64,000 bases of DNA from Thermogutta sp039793925 (lineage in GTDB: Bacteria > Planctomycetota > Planctomycetia > Pirellulales > Thermoguttaceae), in contig NZ_JBAMME010000130.1 of the NCBI RefSeq assembly GCF_039793925.1, positions 1-64,000 on the forward strand, given 5' to 3'. Below the pieces are notes generated by a model, which saw nothing but the letters and a program-made list of their open reading frames with translations, was not told where the DNA came from and ran no database searches. Shown here piece after piece: positions 36,380 through 46,431 of the stretch. A program made the position numbers and the translations under genes. Within the stretch, counting starts at the first letter, position 1, and every line of letters starts with the position of its first letter.

Positions 36380-38265
36380 CAGGATCGTCCCCAGAGAGTT
36401 TCTGCAATCCAGGTCAGATCGTCCTGCTCGCGCTCTCGAAAGGTGGCATCAAGGACCAGCCCCGCCGTTTGCAGAGCCTTGTTGACCAACAAACGCAAGA
36501 CGCTTGCTAGAGGGGATCGAACGGATTGGCTGAGTGCTCGCTCCACGATTGGATGCCGCAGGTTGAGAATGACCTCATGCGGCTGGGGGATATCCTGCTG
36601 GAAATGGGCACTGATGAGTCTCTGAAAACCGGCGGGCATTCCCCCCTGTTTCTGCAGCACTTCAAACGTCCGGTGCAGTTCTGATCGTTCACTCAAAAAG
36701 GCCAAAACCGGGATATTCTTGCTATATTCCCCTACGCTGACATGGATCCGATCAGTCCCCAAGAAATGCTGCCATTCGGGTGCGGCGTCCATGAGTTCTT
36801 TGATCCCCAAGACGGTGGTGGCAAACCCCGGGCTGCTAGGACCGGCTATCCTAAAATCCACCAATTGGCCATCAGAAGCGACATCTGCCACCATCAGAGC
36901 TAGCAACGCTTCTTCGAAACTCCGCAGAGTATGCACGCACGGTGCCGGGTGCTCGGCAAATACTTCGTTCAGCCAGGCTTCAAGGTGGCGACTCGGATTA
37001 TACCAGATGACCGCCTCGTAACCGTGTTCTGAAAATCCTTCGCAGGTGCTTGCCTTTAGAATTTCAGGAAATGTCATCTCTCCCCGAGAGGTTATAAAAC
37101 GGTACGTGTCCCGAAGCAAATAACGCAGCGGAACCACTTCCAGAGCTGCCCCGGCAAGCAGATACCGATGCCATGCAATGAGTGATTGCCACCGGGCCGG
37201 GGCTTCCGTAGCCAGTTTTTGAAAGTGTTCCAGAATGAATCGGTCCAGGAACTCCCGTACCAGGTAGAACGTTGCGTCCCGTACCAGATCTTCGCGACTC
37301 GTTGTGGGAGAGCACTCCGATAGTTCCAAGACCCCCCGCACAAAGCTTGCCCAATCCGGTAACAATCCGTGGAGCTTGCGAGAAATAATCATCCGCCTGA
37401 CGGTGACGGTCACTGCCGGAGCGTCAGTAAACCCCGGGGTGCGCTGGGGTGTCACATACAAGGCACCACGAATGACGACCGGTTTCTCCTGACGAATGGC
37501 AAACACATCCAAGGGTGTTTCCCCAAAATAGCTCTCCAGTTCGAGTTCCAAAGCCCCCATATCCGGGGTGGGTTCGAGCCATGAGGCCGTCCCGACGTTG
37601 ACACGGTGCTGTTTTCCGTTGATGTGGATGGGGAGGGGCAAAAACTCGGCATATTCTTTGATAGCACTTTCCAAAAGATCTTGGTCTTCAGCAAAGGCTC
37701 TGTGCTCTGGCTTAAGATATAAGCGGACGGTTGTCCCTGGGGTCTCGCGTTGTCCGGGCGTGATGACGATATCAACTTCGGGTCCTGCCTCCCACCGGGT
37801 GACTTCTCCCGTCACAAAGTGGCGCGTACAGATTTCCACCCGATCGGCCAGCAGAAAAGCGCTGAACAGTCCAATTCCAAACTCGCCGATCAAATTGCCG
37901 ACGCTTTCACCGGTGCCTTCCCCCTGCCCTCTGAGTAAGCCGCTCAGCCCAATCCCAAGAGTACCTAGATATTTTTCCACTTCTTCCAGCGTTAAGCCCA
38001 CACCATCGTCCGCCACCTCGACGACGCCTTCCTGGGGATACTGATAAAAGTCAATCCGCCCATGATACTGCAGGTCCTTGGAACGCCGCCTGATGATGCC
38101 GTCGTGGGCATTCTGAATGAGTTCCCGAATTGCTGCATTGGGCCGGCTGTAGAGTGATCGCCCCATGAGGCGGATGATACCTGCCACGTCCACCTGAAAT
38201 GGCAATCGCTTCACCCAAGCGGGAGCCGCACCTTCAGCAAAAGATTCCAAGCGATGATCGTGCAT
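36379..38265 (-). CDS. Hsp90-family molecular chaperone ATPase (HtpG-like)
   Basis: A 628-residue Hsp90-family protein. The GHKL ATP-binding domain shows IRELIQNAHDG near 46-56 (Glu catalytic, Asn Mg-binding), VADDGVGL near 84-91 and GEFGIGLFSAFLLAD near 128-142. The middle domain has VRRMIISRKLHGLLPDWASF, FVRGVLEL and TSREDL near 320-327, keeping the Arg that contacts ATP. The C-terminus lacks the eukaryotic MEEVD motif. It is diverged from typical HtpG, so a distinct subfamily is likely. A TGA four codons upstream fixes the ATG at 38265 as the earliest start. The TPR-like gene follows on the same strand. Confidence 0.85.
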   Translation of the reverse strand: MHDHRLESFAEGAAPAWVKRLPFQVDVAGIIRLMGRSLYSRPNAAIRELIQNAHDGIIRRRSKDLQYHGRIDFYQYPQEGVVEVADDGVGLTLEEVEKYLGTLGIGLSGLLRGQGEGTGESVGNLIGEFGIGLFSAFLLADRVEICTRHFVTGEVTRWEAGPEVDIVITPGQRETPGTTVRLYLKPEHRAFAEDQDLLESAIKEYAEFLPLPIHINGKQHRVNVGTASWLEPTPDMGALELELESYFGETPLDVFAIRQEKPVVIRGALYVTPQRTPGFTDAPAVTVTVRRMIISRKLHGLLPDWASFVRGVLELSECSPTTSREDLVRDATFYLVREFLDRFILEHFQKLATEAPARWQSLIAWHRYLLAGAALEVVPLRYLLRDTYRFITSRGEMTFPEILKASTCEGFSEHGYEAVIWYNPSRHLEAWLNEVFAEHPAPCVHTLRSFEEALLALMVADVASDGQLVDFRIAGPSSPGFATTVLGIKELMDAAPEWQHFLGTDRIHVSVGEYSKNIPVLAFLSERSELHRTFEVLQKQGGMPAGFQRLISAHFQQDIPQPHEVILNLRHPIVERALSQSVRSPLASVLRLLVNKALQTAGLVLDATFREREQDDLTWIAETLWGRS

Positions 38266-38593
38266 CCCGACAAGTCACAGTCCTTGAAGACAATCCACAT
38301 TCCTCATCCAAGTAATAACAGCCCCCTTTCGAAATGCGCCTCATAAAAACAAAAACAAATGGAGCGTTCGAAGATCGTGCTTCCTGCCTCCACAAGGTCT
38401 TCCCCGAGCCCCAACCGTCGCACGAACCTTTTCCAACGGCGAAAAACAGCTCCCTTACCTAGCAACCGGCATCTCGCCGACGGCTCTCCTCCGCACACCC
38501 GGGACCAACGCCACAGATGGACACACTGCACCGCAGTTCGGGACTGCGAGGAATCGCCCCTGTGATTATTACGGACCGCTTTCTCCCGGTCAA
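38266..38593. other. intergenic region between tatD and the Hsp90-family gene
   Basis: 328 bases. Minus-strand sequence is T-rich around 38340-38370 and may hold the promoter of the Hsp90-TPR pair, but no clear boxes or heat-shock-type CIRCE repeat were seen. Open frames across it look like noise. Confidence 0.4.
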
Positions 38594-39424
38594 TCAATAA
38601 CCCTTCTTTGGAGGGGAAATGCCAAACGTCCTGATCGCGTTGTCCGTCGTCTGAGCTGCCAGCTCTTCCGGTGACACACCCCGCAGCTTCGCCAAGAAGT
38701 AACCGGTGTCTTTCACGTGGAGAGGCACGGAGGCCTTCACCCGGCCACGATATGGTTCCGGGACGAGATATGGACAATCGGTTTCTACCAAAATCCTGTC
38801 CGATGGCACATGTTGCGCTGTTTCTCGAATTGGTGCAAATTTCGTGTTTTTGTACGTTACGGACCCAGCAAAGCTGATGACGATCCCCTCCCAATCCAGC
38901 CATCGGCTGACGACTTCCCACGGTGCGGCGCAGGCGTGCATCACAGCCCGAAGTACTCCTTCTCGCGACCAACAAGAGAGAATTTCCGTTATATCCTTTT
39001 CTGCGTCTCGACAGTGCACCACGAGTGGTTTGCCCAACTCCTTTGCAAGAGCCCAGTGTTTTTCAAACCATTCGACCTGCACGGGAGGCGGTGTATAATC
39101 GCGATACCAATCGAGCCCCGTCTCGCCAATGGCCACAACGGAATGGTCCCGGGCCAGTTCCACAATCTCATCCCAATCTGCCAAGGATGCGCTGCTTGCG
39201 GAATTCGGATGAATTCCTACGGCGGCCCATACCCGATCGGGAAACTGACGCGCAAGCTTAATGCTTCGCCGGCTCGTTTCCACATCGATTCCCACACAAA
39301 GAATCCGCGTGACTCCCTGATCGATAGCTGCCTGAATGACCTCTGAGAATGTGACTGGAGGATTTTGCTCAACAGTATGGGGACCTTCCAACAAGAAGAG
39401 ATGCGCATGGGTGTCGAACCACAT
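38594..39424 (-). CDS. TatD family metal-dependent hydrolase
   Basis: A 276-residue TIM-barrel hydrolase of the TatD group, which includes 3'-5' DNA exonucleases and D-aminoacyl-tRNA deacylase-like activities. Metal ligands are visible: DTHAHL at residues 4-9, the Glu in AIGETGLDWYRDY, His in LVVHCRDAEKD, His in RAVMHACAAP and Asp in LVETDCPYLVPEPYRG. The usual HCFSG segment reads HACAAP, and the usual Asn-x-Pro near the end reads SVP, so it is a diverged member. The start is ATG 39424. It lies 45 bases after a small helical protein gene, likely co-transcribed. Confidence 0.88.
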   Translation of the reverse strand: MWFDTHAHLFLLEGPHTVEQNPPVTFSEVIQAAIDQGVTRILCVGIDVETSRRSIKLARQFPDRVWAAVGIHPNSASSASLADWDEIVELARDHSVVAIGETGLDWYRDYTPPPVQVEWFEKHWALAKELGKPLVVHCRDAEKDITEILSCWSREGVLRAVMHACAAPWEVVSRWLDWEGIVISFAGSVTYKNTKFAPIRETAQHVPSDRILVETDCPYLVPEPYRGRVKASVPLHVKDTGYFLAKLRGVSPEELAAQTTDNAIRTFGISPPKKGY

Positions 39425-39469
39425 GGGAGGGCTCCCGCGTTGCCGTGAAAAGTTGTCTCGTGTTAAGGT

Positions 39470-39994
39470 TCAGAGTCCACTTGAATCCGACGCTTGAGCG
39501 GCGAGAATCTTGGCCTGGATAAGTGCCTTTTCCAGGCTGCTTGCTTGGTCGCTTAAACCGCTGCTAATGCGTGTTAGGAGAGCAGCCAGCTCCGAACCAA
39601 TCCCAGGAAGCTGCCCTGCCTGCTCGGCCAACGAACGAATGTCTCGCAAATCATCGAGAATACGAATGGCCAGAAAGTCGACACTCACATCGTGAAAGCG
39701 TGTGTAAGTCGAGGGGAAAGGCCCCAGTTCGATCATTCGGCCCCCAGCCGTGATTTCCTCTGCGAGCTGCTCGGCCCACTCGCGGTGCTGAGACGCGATT
39801 TCTTCCAGCAGTTCCCAGAGCTCTTCCCGTCGGTACGGGATCCAGGGCCGTGCCTGCATCGCATAAACCGCCAGCGACCGTCCCAATCGTCGCATCAGGC
39901 TCGTCAAAACGTTCGTGAGAGGCGCTCTGTTGCCGGTTGCGTCGTCGCTCATTGCTAGCGATGTGTCTGATTTGTGATAATCAACCCTCGCCAT
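39470..39994 (-). CDS. hypothetical helical protein, possibly ferritin-like
   Basis: A 174-residue soluble protein predicted as a bundle of long helices. The central segment EEIASQHREWAEQLAEEITA, then GPFPSTYTRFHDVSVDFLAI, has the spacing seen in some ferritin/Dps-like proteins (helix, short Gly/Pro loop, helix), but I see no clear diiron ExxH pair, so this is weak. Another ATG at 39952 would remove 14 residues; neither start has a good ribosome binding site. It precedes tatD by 45 bases on the same strand. I do not recognise the family. Confidence 0.6.
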   Translation of the reverse strand: MARVDYHKSDTSLAMSDDATGNRAPLTNVLTSLMRRLGRSLAVYAMQARPWIPYRREELWELLEEIASQHREWAEQLAEEITAGGRMIELGPFPSTYTRFHDVSVDFLAIRILDDLRDIRSLAEQAGQLPGIGSELAALLTRISSGLSDQASSLEKALIQAKILAAQASDSSGL

Positions 39995-40121
39995 CCGTGT
40001 ATCCGGAAGCTTTTCAAGATAACGGTCGCCCTGTTTTAGACTTAACGACGTATTGTTTAATTTATAACCGTGGCGAATATCATCAACTGATTGGAAACAC
40101 TAAACTGTCTATTCTGTCGTT

Positions 40122-41693
40122 TTACTGACAACCAGCCGCCCGACACACCAGATCAAAGACCGGCTGCCATAGGATTCCCAGCAGCACCACTGGCGTCGTT
40201 GCCAGCACGAGGAACATCCCCTGGGGGGACGACAGCGGCAGGGAAAAACTCGGGGGCTGGACGGCAGGATCCAGGACCATGACTTTCACCACACGCACGT
40301 AATAAAAGAGGCTGAAAACGGTATTGAGCGCGGCAACGACAAGCAGCGCCCAGAGCTGTGCAGAAGCCAAACTGGCAAAGATGGCAAATTTTCCAGCGAA
40401 CCCGCCCAGCGGTGGCAATCCCACCAGACTGAACAAAGTGAGCGTAAGACAGATAACAAACCCCGGCGCTGCCCGGACCAAGCCGGAATAATTCTCAATT
40501 TTCTCTCCCGGGGCCCCGCGCGATAGGAACGCCGCACCTGCGAACGCCACAATGTTCATAAACATGTACACTACTAAATAAAACAACATCGAAGCGACGG
40601 CCCAGCGGGCTGTTTCCCGGCTAACGGGTAGGGCCGCCACGGCAGCCGCCACCGGCATCATGAGATAACCTGCATGCGCGATGGTGGAATAACCCAGGAG
40701 GCGTTTGAAATTGCCTTGCCCGTAGGCTGCCAAATTCCCATACGTGCAGGTGACGGCGGCCAAGAGTGAGAGCGTTCCCACAACAAACGGAATGAGTGGC
40801 CCCGGCAACCCCGCGGCAGATGCCTGCTCAGCCCCCAGGAGTGTGAGACACAACCGGGTAAGCAGCCCCAAAGCAGCAGCCTTTGAGATCACGGAGAGAA
40901 AAGCGCCGACTTCTGCAGCAGCCCCTTCAAATACATCCGGTAACCAAAAGTGGAACGGCACTGCAGAAAGTTTGAAGCCAATCCCCGCCAGCACCATGAG
41001 TGTTCCAACAATAAGGCTTAAACCGTGCCCATGAAATTCCTGGTTACTCGCCAAGGCAGCCAAATTCGCCCCCATGGTCGGCAAGTTGAGAGATCCCAGC
41101 GATCCTCCTAAAAGGCTCAGGCCATAGAGCATCACCCCGGCCATGGCAGCGCCAAACACGGCGAACTTCATGGCAGCTTCGCCGGCCCGCCGTTCCCGCT
41201 TTTCGAATCCAGCCAGAATGTAGGAGGGTAGACTGGCCATTTCCATGCCGAGAAACACCAAAAGGAGATTCTCGGCGGCAACCATTGTGGACATGCCAAT
41301 GACCGAACCCAGGAACAATACATAGAACTCGCCTCGGTCTTCAATGCGGGGCCAATGAGTCAACCAGGTGAGAACGCTGAATAAGATAGCAAAAAGAAGG
41401 ATCAATCCTCGAAAGAACGCTGCCAAACGGTCCAATCTCAGCACATCCAGAAACGCTCCCACCGGGCTGGCTGGAGCAGACTGGGCCGCCGTCTGCCAGA
41501 ATAAAACCGCAAGCGCGGCCACGGATCCCACGAACATGATAAAGGACGCCCCCCGCCGCCAGGAAGGAAACACCATCCTCTGTAGCAAAAGAGCGATCGC
41601 TGTCACCACCAGGCATATTTCGGGAATCCACAGCCGCACTGATACGGCGAGATTCTGCTCAATCCGGGTGATTAATTCAAGAAGCTCATTCAT
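40122..41693 (-). CDS. nuoN: NADH-quinone oxidoreductase subunit N
   Basis: Membrane-arm antiporter-like subunit of respiratory complex I, 523 aa with about 14 membrane helices. The central proton-channel helix region GYLMMPVAAAVAALP follows YGQGNFKRLLGYSTIAHAGY, the family's QxDxKRLLAYSSI-type stretch with its conserved Lys. An upstream Glu is in NLLLVFLGMEMASLPSYIL and a Lys in SVISKAAALGLL, both needed for proton pumping. It is last in the operon, 33 bases after nuoM. Confidence 0.96.
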   Translation of the reverse strand: MNELLELITRIEQNLAVSVRLWIPEICLVVTAIALLLQRMVFPSWRRGASFIMFVGSVAALAVLFWQTAAQSAPASPVGAFLDVLRLDRLAAFFRGLILLFAILFSVLTWLTHWPRIEDRGEFYVLFLGSVIGMSTMVAAENLLLVFLGMEMASLPSYILAGFEKRERRAGEAAMKFAVFGAAMAGVMLYGLSLLGGSLGSLNLPTMGANLAALASNQEFHGHGLSLIVGTLMVLAGIGFKLSAVPFHFWLPDVFEGAAAEVGAFLSVISKAAALGLLTRLCLTLLGAEQASAAGLPGPLIPFVVGTLSLLAAVTCTYGNLAAYGQGNFKRLLGYSTIAHAGYLMMPVAAAVAALPVSRETARWAVASMLFYLVVYMFMNIVAFAGAAFLSRGAPGEKIENYSGLVRAAPGFVICLTLTLFSLVGLPPLGGFAGKFAIFASLASAQLWALLVVAALNTVFSLFYYVRVVKVMVLDPAVQPPSFSLPLSSPQGMFLVLATTPVVLLGILWQPVFDLVCRAAGCQ

Positions 41694-41726
41694 CTTTTTT
41701 CAGCGACTATTATTTATGCTTTTTAC

Positions 41727-43535
41727 TCACTGCTGTGAACCAGCCTCCAGAACCTTGCCACTTAGATTGCCAAGAACCTCCGTGGGTTCACGTCTGGATT
41801 TTTCAGCAGGTTCTTCCGACGAATCCACCACATTGATGGACACTGCCTTCATCCACTGGGCCATCTCGTCGACGGTACGATTCACACTGGGCGCCATGTA
41901 TCGGAACACCGTCTGCGGGAACACGCCGAAAATAACGGCGGCTACAGCCAGCGTTGCCCCCACCGCAAACTCTCGCACCGACAACGGTGTAAGAGCATCC
42001 GCATGCGGTCCACGATATTCCGCACCGAGATAGACGCGCCGCACTGTCCACAAAATATATCCGGCTGTTAGAATGACTACCGATGCCCCAATAATAGCAA
42101 GCACGCGACTATAGCTGAATGCCGCAAATATCACCAGCACTTCACCAATAAAGCCGCAAAGACCAGGTAGGCCCAGTGCCGCGAAGAAAATCACAATCGC
42201 CAGAGCCGTGTAGGCAGGCATTTTTCCGAAAATACCTCCGAATTGATCGAGATCCCGATGATGAACTCGGTCGTACAACACGCCGACCATAAAGAACATG
42301 CCCGCCGACGAAATCCCGTGCGCGATCATCTGGAACATGGCCCCGTTCATTCCCATTTTCCAGTATTGTGTGTCCCAGATCCCGGGAACGAGGCTCCACG
42401 CACCGAGGCCAAGCACCACGTAGCCCATGTGGCTGACGGAACTGTAAGCCACGAGGCGCTTGAAATCCTGTTGCGCCATGGCCGCTAAGGCACCATAGAC
42501 CATACTCACAACCCCTAGCCCACACACAAACCAGGCCAGCTCATACGCACCCTGTGGGCAAACCGGGTAACAGATGCGGATGATGCCGTATCCACCCATC
42601 TTCAGGAGCACCCCGGCCAGTATCATCGAGATCGGGGTGGGGGCTTCCACGTGCGCATCCGGAAGCCACGTGTGAACGGGTACCGAGGGCACCTTGATGA
42701 GAAAACCCACCAGCAACAGTAAAAACGCCCACCAAGCGATCGATTTTCCCAACCATGCTGGTTCATTAAATGGGGAATCCGGCATCTGTCCGAGCTTTGC
42801 CAGCGCAACCAGGTTGAAGGTATGAAGCGGCTTTTCGCCGGGAGCAAGCGATTTCACGATCATCTCCGAGGAGAGCAGGCTTTCCCGTCGCGCCTGTTCC
42901 GGCAATTTCCGCACATCACTGGCGAAGTAAAGCATCAGTAAAGCGATGAGCATGAGAACGCTACCCACCAGCGTGAAGAGAAAGAACTTTATCGCGGCAT
43001 ATTCCTTCCGTGGCCCTCCCCAAATGCCGATAAGAAAGTACATCGGCAACAACATGACTTCCCAGAACACATAGAAAAGAAAGAAATCGAGCGCCAGGAA
43101 GACGCCAAGCATTCCCGTCTCCAGCAGAAGAAAGAGCACGCTGTATGCCTTGACATGCTTTGTGACGGACCAGCTCGCTGCGGCGGCAAGAAGGGATAAG
43201 AAAGATGTCAGCAGGACCAGCGGAAGACTGATCCCATCAATTCCCAGAAAATACTCGATATTGAAGGAACGAATCCAAGGTACCGCCAATGCGTGCTGGT
43301 AGCCCGGTTCCCCGGCCACAAAACGCACATCGTGGATGCTCCTTTCCAGGAGCGTCTCTCCGGCTGGCCCGTCTCCCGGGAAGACGAGCCGCAGCGTCAT
43401 CAGAAAAACCACCAGGGTGACTCCCAGAGTCATGCGCCGGATGGCTGTTTCTGCTGAAGCCGGGAAGAACAGGAGGATCAATGCCCCAAGTGCCGGCAGA
43501 AAAACGATCGCACTCAGAAAGATCAAACCCGCCAT
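41727..43535 (-). CDS. nuoM: NADH-quinone oxidoreductase subunit M
   Basis: Antiporter-like membrane subunit of complex I, 602 aa. The key helix segments are present: FYVFWEVMLLPMYFLIGIWG (conserved Glu), VPSVPVHTWLPDAHVEAPTP and MAQQDFKRLVAYSSVSHMGY. An extended loop of roughly 60 residues around 215-270 (containing LAPGEKPLHTFNLVALAKLG) and a polar 40-residue C-terminal tail make it longer than the usual 500-residue protein. The nuoL gene ends 76 bases upstream. Confidence 0.96.
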   Translation of the reverse strand: MAGLIFLSAIVFLPALGALILLFFPASAETAIRRMTLGVTLVVFLMTLRLVFPGDGPAGETLLERSIHDVRFVAGEPGYQHALAVPWIRSFNIEYFLGIDGISLPLVLLTSFLSLLAAAASWSVTKHVKAYSVLFLLLETGMLGVFLALDFFLFYVFWEVMLLPMYFLIGIWGGPRKEYAAIKFFLFTLVGSVLMLIALLMLYFASDVRKLPEQARRESLLSSEMIVKSLAPGEKPLHTFNLVALAKLGQMPDSPFNEPAWLGKSIAWWAFLLLLVGFLIKVPSVPVHTWLPDAHVEAPTPISMILAGVLLKMGGYGIIRICYPVCPQGAYELAWFVCGLGVVSMVYGALAAMAQQDFKRLVAYSSVSHMGYVVLGLGAWSLVPGIWDTQYWKMGMNGAMFQMIAHGISSAGMFFMVGVLYDRVHHRDLDQFGGIFGKMPAYTALAIVIFFAALGLPGLCGFIGEVLVIFAAFSYSRVLAIIGASVVILTAGYILWTVRRVYLGAEYRGPHADALTPLSVREFAVGATLAVAAVIFGVFPQTVFRYMAPSVNRTVDEMAQWMKAVSINVVDSSEEPAEKSRREPTEVLGNLSGKVLEAGSQQ

Positions 43536-43611
43536 GGATAACCCTCTATGGATTCACAATCGAACCAATTTTGCAGTTCCTGAATTTCAGCCGTTAACGA
43601 CCATAATACCA

Positions 43612-45927
43612 TCATCCGCGCGAAAGATTCGCGCCGATTCCCAAATAAATCGTTCCAATAATAAAGAGTGCTACAATTCCGATGACGATCCACATGATAT
43701 AAACGCGAATTCTCCCCACCTGCCACCGTCTGACACGAATTCCCATATCGTAGATGCCCGCCGCCAGGGCGTTTACTGCCCCATCCACAAAGGTGCGATC
43801 GATCCAATCATCCCATTGTGAAAGGCGTCTAACAGAAATCGCCGCGTGATCCGCGAGCCAGTCGATAATGTTTCGATCGATCCACGCGGCCACAGCCGCC
43901 AGGCGAAGCGCGTTGCGGACAAACACAGCGTCATAAATCTGGTCGATGTACCATCGCTGAGCAAGTAATTCCCAGACGCCCTTGAATCGCTGGCGGACAT
44001 CTTCCGGATCCAACCATCGGATTCCATAGAATACTGTGGCGATTCCAAAACCTATCAAAGCGGCCAGGAACGCCAGTCCAGACACCCAGGCGTGAATAAT
44101 GTGTTCGTGTGAGGCGTGCTCATCGGGGATTCGGAGTGTTACCGCGGTCTGTAAAGTGCCCATTGCGGTGGCGGGTGTCACACGAGATTGCTCCAAAAGC
44201 GAGGTGATGCCCCAGCTCGTTCCTGGAACGGTCCACCCCGATATCACAGAGAGAACGGCCAATACCACCAAAGCCGCCACCATGGTTCTGGGCGACTCAT
44301 GGGCATGGTGGACCACGTGCTCATCGCGCGGCTGTCCCCAAAAAACGAGGAACCATAGCCGGAACATATAAAATGCGGTGACACCCGCTACACCCAGGGC
44401 CACATAGAACATCCAGCCGAATAGCGGATTTGTTCGGTGGAAAAGAAATGTCTGCGCCAGTATGGCATCCTTCGAATAATAGCCGCTTAATCCAATAACC
44501 AGGGGAATACCCGCCCCTGAAATGGCCAGACATCCAACCAGCATCGTTCCGGCCGTCCAGGGCATTTTTCGCCACAAGCCACCCATCGCAGGCATCTCAT
44601 TTGTTCCGCAAGCGTGGATCACTGATCCTGACCCGAGGAATAAGAGAGCCTTGAAAAATGCATGTGTGAAAAGATGGAAAAGCCCTGCCACCCAGCCACC
44701 GACACCCAGACCCAGCATCATATATCCCAACTGGCTAATCGTGGAATAGGCCAGGACTCGCTTAATATCCGTTGCCACCACCGCCATTGTCGCCGCGAGA
44801 AAAAGCGTCACCGTCCCTACCAGGGCGACAACCAGCAGCGCATCCGCAGTTAAAAGTGGATAAGTGCGGGCGACAAGATACACACCGGCGGCCACCATGG
44901 TCGCTGCATGGATGAGCGCGCTCACCGGCGTTGGTCCCTCCATTGCATCCGGTAACCACACATGGAGGGGGAACTGGGCGCTTTTTCCGATGCACCCACA
45001 AAAGAGCGCAAGCCCTGCCAGAGTCAACAGAGCGGGCGTCAATCTGCGGTTTTTCTCGATCTTGTTCGTGGTTTCTAAGCCTGAACTGTCCCCACCCTTC
45101 CCGTGATCAACATTTGTACTCGTGCTCTTCTCGGACGGTGCAGAACTACTTTTGCCCGGCAACTGGCTGGTCACCTCTTTCACTATCGCAAAAAGCCCCT
45201 GATGATGTTCGGAAGCACTCCCGGGCATCGCATAATGGAGCGTCCCACATGCAAACAGAAAAGTGGCCAGGCCGATAATCATTCCAAAGTCACCCACGCG
45301 ATTCACGATAAACGCTTTATTACCGGCCAGCGTTGCGGAGGGGCGCTCCACGTAAAACCCTATGAGAAAATAAGAGCAGATACCGACTAATTCCCAAAAG
45401 GCAAAAACCATAAATAAATTGTTCGCGACGACCAGTCCCAACATACTAAAACAAAATAGAGACAAATACTGATAAAAACGATGGAACCGCCCGGGCCTGA
45501 CCAGATTCCGGCCGTCGCTACCTGTAACAAATGGATCGCGAACGTCATGCAGTTCTTCATGCATGTATCCAAAAGAATAGACGTGGATCCAGAAGGCAAT
45601 AAATGTGACCATAACGAACATGCCCAGCGTCAGCGAATCCACATAATAGCCAACGCTGAAGCGGAGGGATTCGAACTTGGCCAGGGTGTACCAGTCGCCC
45701 GTCAAAATTTCTGAGTGGCCGCCATGCCCACCAAGCGGATGATGCATCAGCCACCACGCCAGCGCAACGATCGAAAGAACACAAGAAACTCCAACTGCGA
45801 CGGTCGCCAGATAACCGGCACCGCGTCCACCTTCTCCCATCCGCGTTCCGGCCAGGAGAATCACAACGAACGACAGCAACGGCAAGAGCCAGGCAGCCAG
45901 CACTAGCTGGGGTAAAATCGCTTCCAT
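43612..45927 (-). CDS. nuoL: NADH-quinone oxidoreductase subunit L
   Basis: The largest membrane subunit of complex I, 771 aa, with the lateral amphipathic helix at the C-terminus. Conserved parts: VFAFWELVGICSYFLIGFY, FPLHVWLPDAMEGPTPVSAL, ATDIKRVLAYSTISQLGYMM. Unusual is a hydrophilic Ser/Thr/Lys insertion of some 45 residues around 258-305 (SSSAPSEKSTSTNVDHGKGG), placed in a loop before the PVHVWLPDA-type helix. It follows nuoK by 32 bases. Confidence 0.96.
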   Translation of the reverse strand: MEAILPQLVLAAWLLPLLSFVVILLAGTRMGEGGRGAGYLATVAVGVSCVLSIVALAWWLMHHPLGGHGGHSEILTGDWYTLAKFESLRFSVGYYVDSLTLGMFVMVTFIAFWIHVYSFGYMHEELHDVRDPFVTGSDGRNLVRPGRFHRFYQYLSLFCFSMLGLVVANNLFMVFAFWELVGICSYFLIGFYVERPSATLAGNKAFIVNRVGDFGMIIGLATFLFACGTLHYAMPGSASEHHQGLFAIVKEVTSQLPGKSSSAPSEKSTSTNVDHGKGGDSSGLETTNKIEKNRRLTPALLTLAGLALFCGCIGKSAQFPLHVWLPDAMEGPTPVSALIHAATMVAAGVYLVARTYPLLTADALLVVALVGTVTLFLAATMAVVATDIKRVLAYSTISQLGYMMLGLGVGGWVAGLFHLFTHAFFKALLFLGSGSVIHACGTNEMPAMGGLWRKMPWTAGTMLVGCLAISGAGIPLVIGLSGYYSKDAILAQTFLFHRTNPLFGWMFYVALGVAGVTAFYMFRLWFLVFWGQPRDEHVVHHAHESPRTMVAALVVLAVLSVISGWTVPGTSWGITSLLEQSRVTPATAMGTLQTAVTLRIPDEHASHEHIIHAWVSGLAFLAALIGFGIATVFYGIRWLDPEDVRQRFKGVWELLAQRWYIDQIYDAVFVRNALRLAAVAAWIDRNIIDWLADHAAISVRRLSQWDDWIDRTFVDGAVNALAAGIYDMGIRVRRWQVGRIRVYIMWIVIGIVALFIIGTIYLGIGANLSRG

Positions 45928-45959
45928 AAGCTGTTCAGCACTCCGCCAATCACAGTATT

Positions 45960-46322
45960 TCAGCCGCTCAACTGACCACCCTGGTCAACGTCGACGGTCC
46001 CGAACCGTGAATAAAACTGAAGGGCAATCGCGAGGGCCACCGCCGCCTCCGCTGCGGCCAAAATCATCACAAACAGGGCAAAGACCTGGCCGTCCAGCAA
46101 TAGAGGGGCCGTTCCCAACGGAAAAAGTTGCGGGCTGGAAAACGCCACCAGATTGATATTGGCTCCGTTTAAAATGAGCTCCACGCCAATTAACATTGCG
46201 ATAATATTCCGCTTGACAACGAGGCACACGATCCCGCATACAAACAGGATGATCCCGACTACTAAATAATGGGTCACTGTAATTGGGCTTAATATACCGG
46301 CCAGCAGCATTGTTGCCATCAT
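45960..46322 (-). CDS. nuoK: NADH-quinone oxidoreductase subunit K
   Basis: Small three-helix subunit of complex I. The core HYLVVGIILFVCGIVCLVVK, RNIIAMLIGVELILNGANIN (conserved Glu of the proton path) and a last helix AEAAVALAIALQF match the family. The start is uncertain: ATG 46322, 46319 or 46310 gives 116-120 residues, near the usual 100. The frame stays open to a TTG at 46454 inside nuoJ, which would add 44 residues (VWLARYGFGVEYEQSRQ...) not seen in NuoK. No candidate has a good ribosome binding site. Confidence 0.9.
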   Translation of the reverse strand: MMATMLLAGILSPITVTHYLVVGIILFVCGIVCLVVKRNIIAMLIGVELILNGANINLVAFSSPQLFPLGTAPLLLDGQVFALFVMILAAAEAAVALAIALQFYSRFGTVDVDQGGQLSG

Positions 46323-46431
46323 GTTCCAGTGGTTGCGTTCGTATGTCCGTGACTGTTCAATCTCTTGTGTTAAAATCTGACGTGACTGCTCGTATTCTAC
46401 CCCGAAGCCGTAGCGGGCCAGCCATACTGAT

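Noticed and set aside
38304..38975. 223-codon minus-strand frame across the tatD 3' end and the gap before the Hsp90-family gene
   Set aside because: Overlaps tatD in another frame and has Arg/Gly/Ser-rich shadow composition; no start site.
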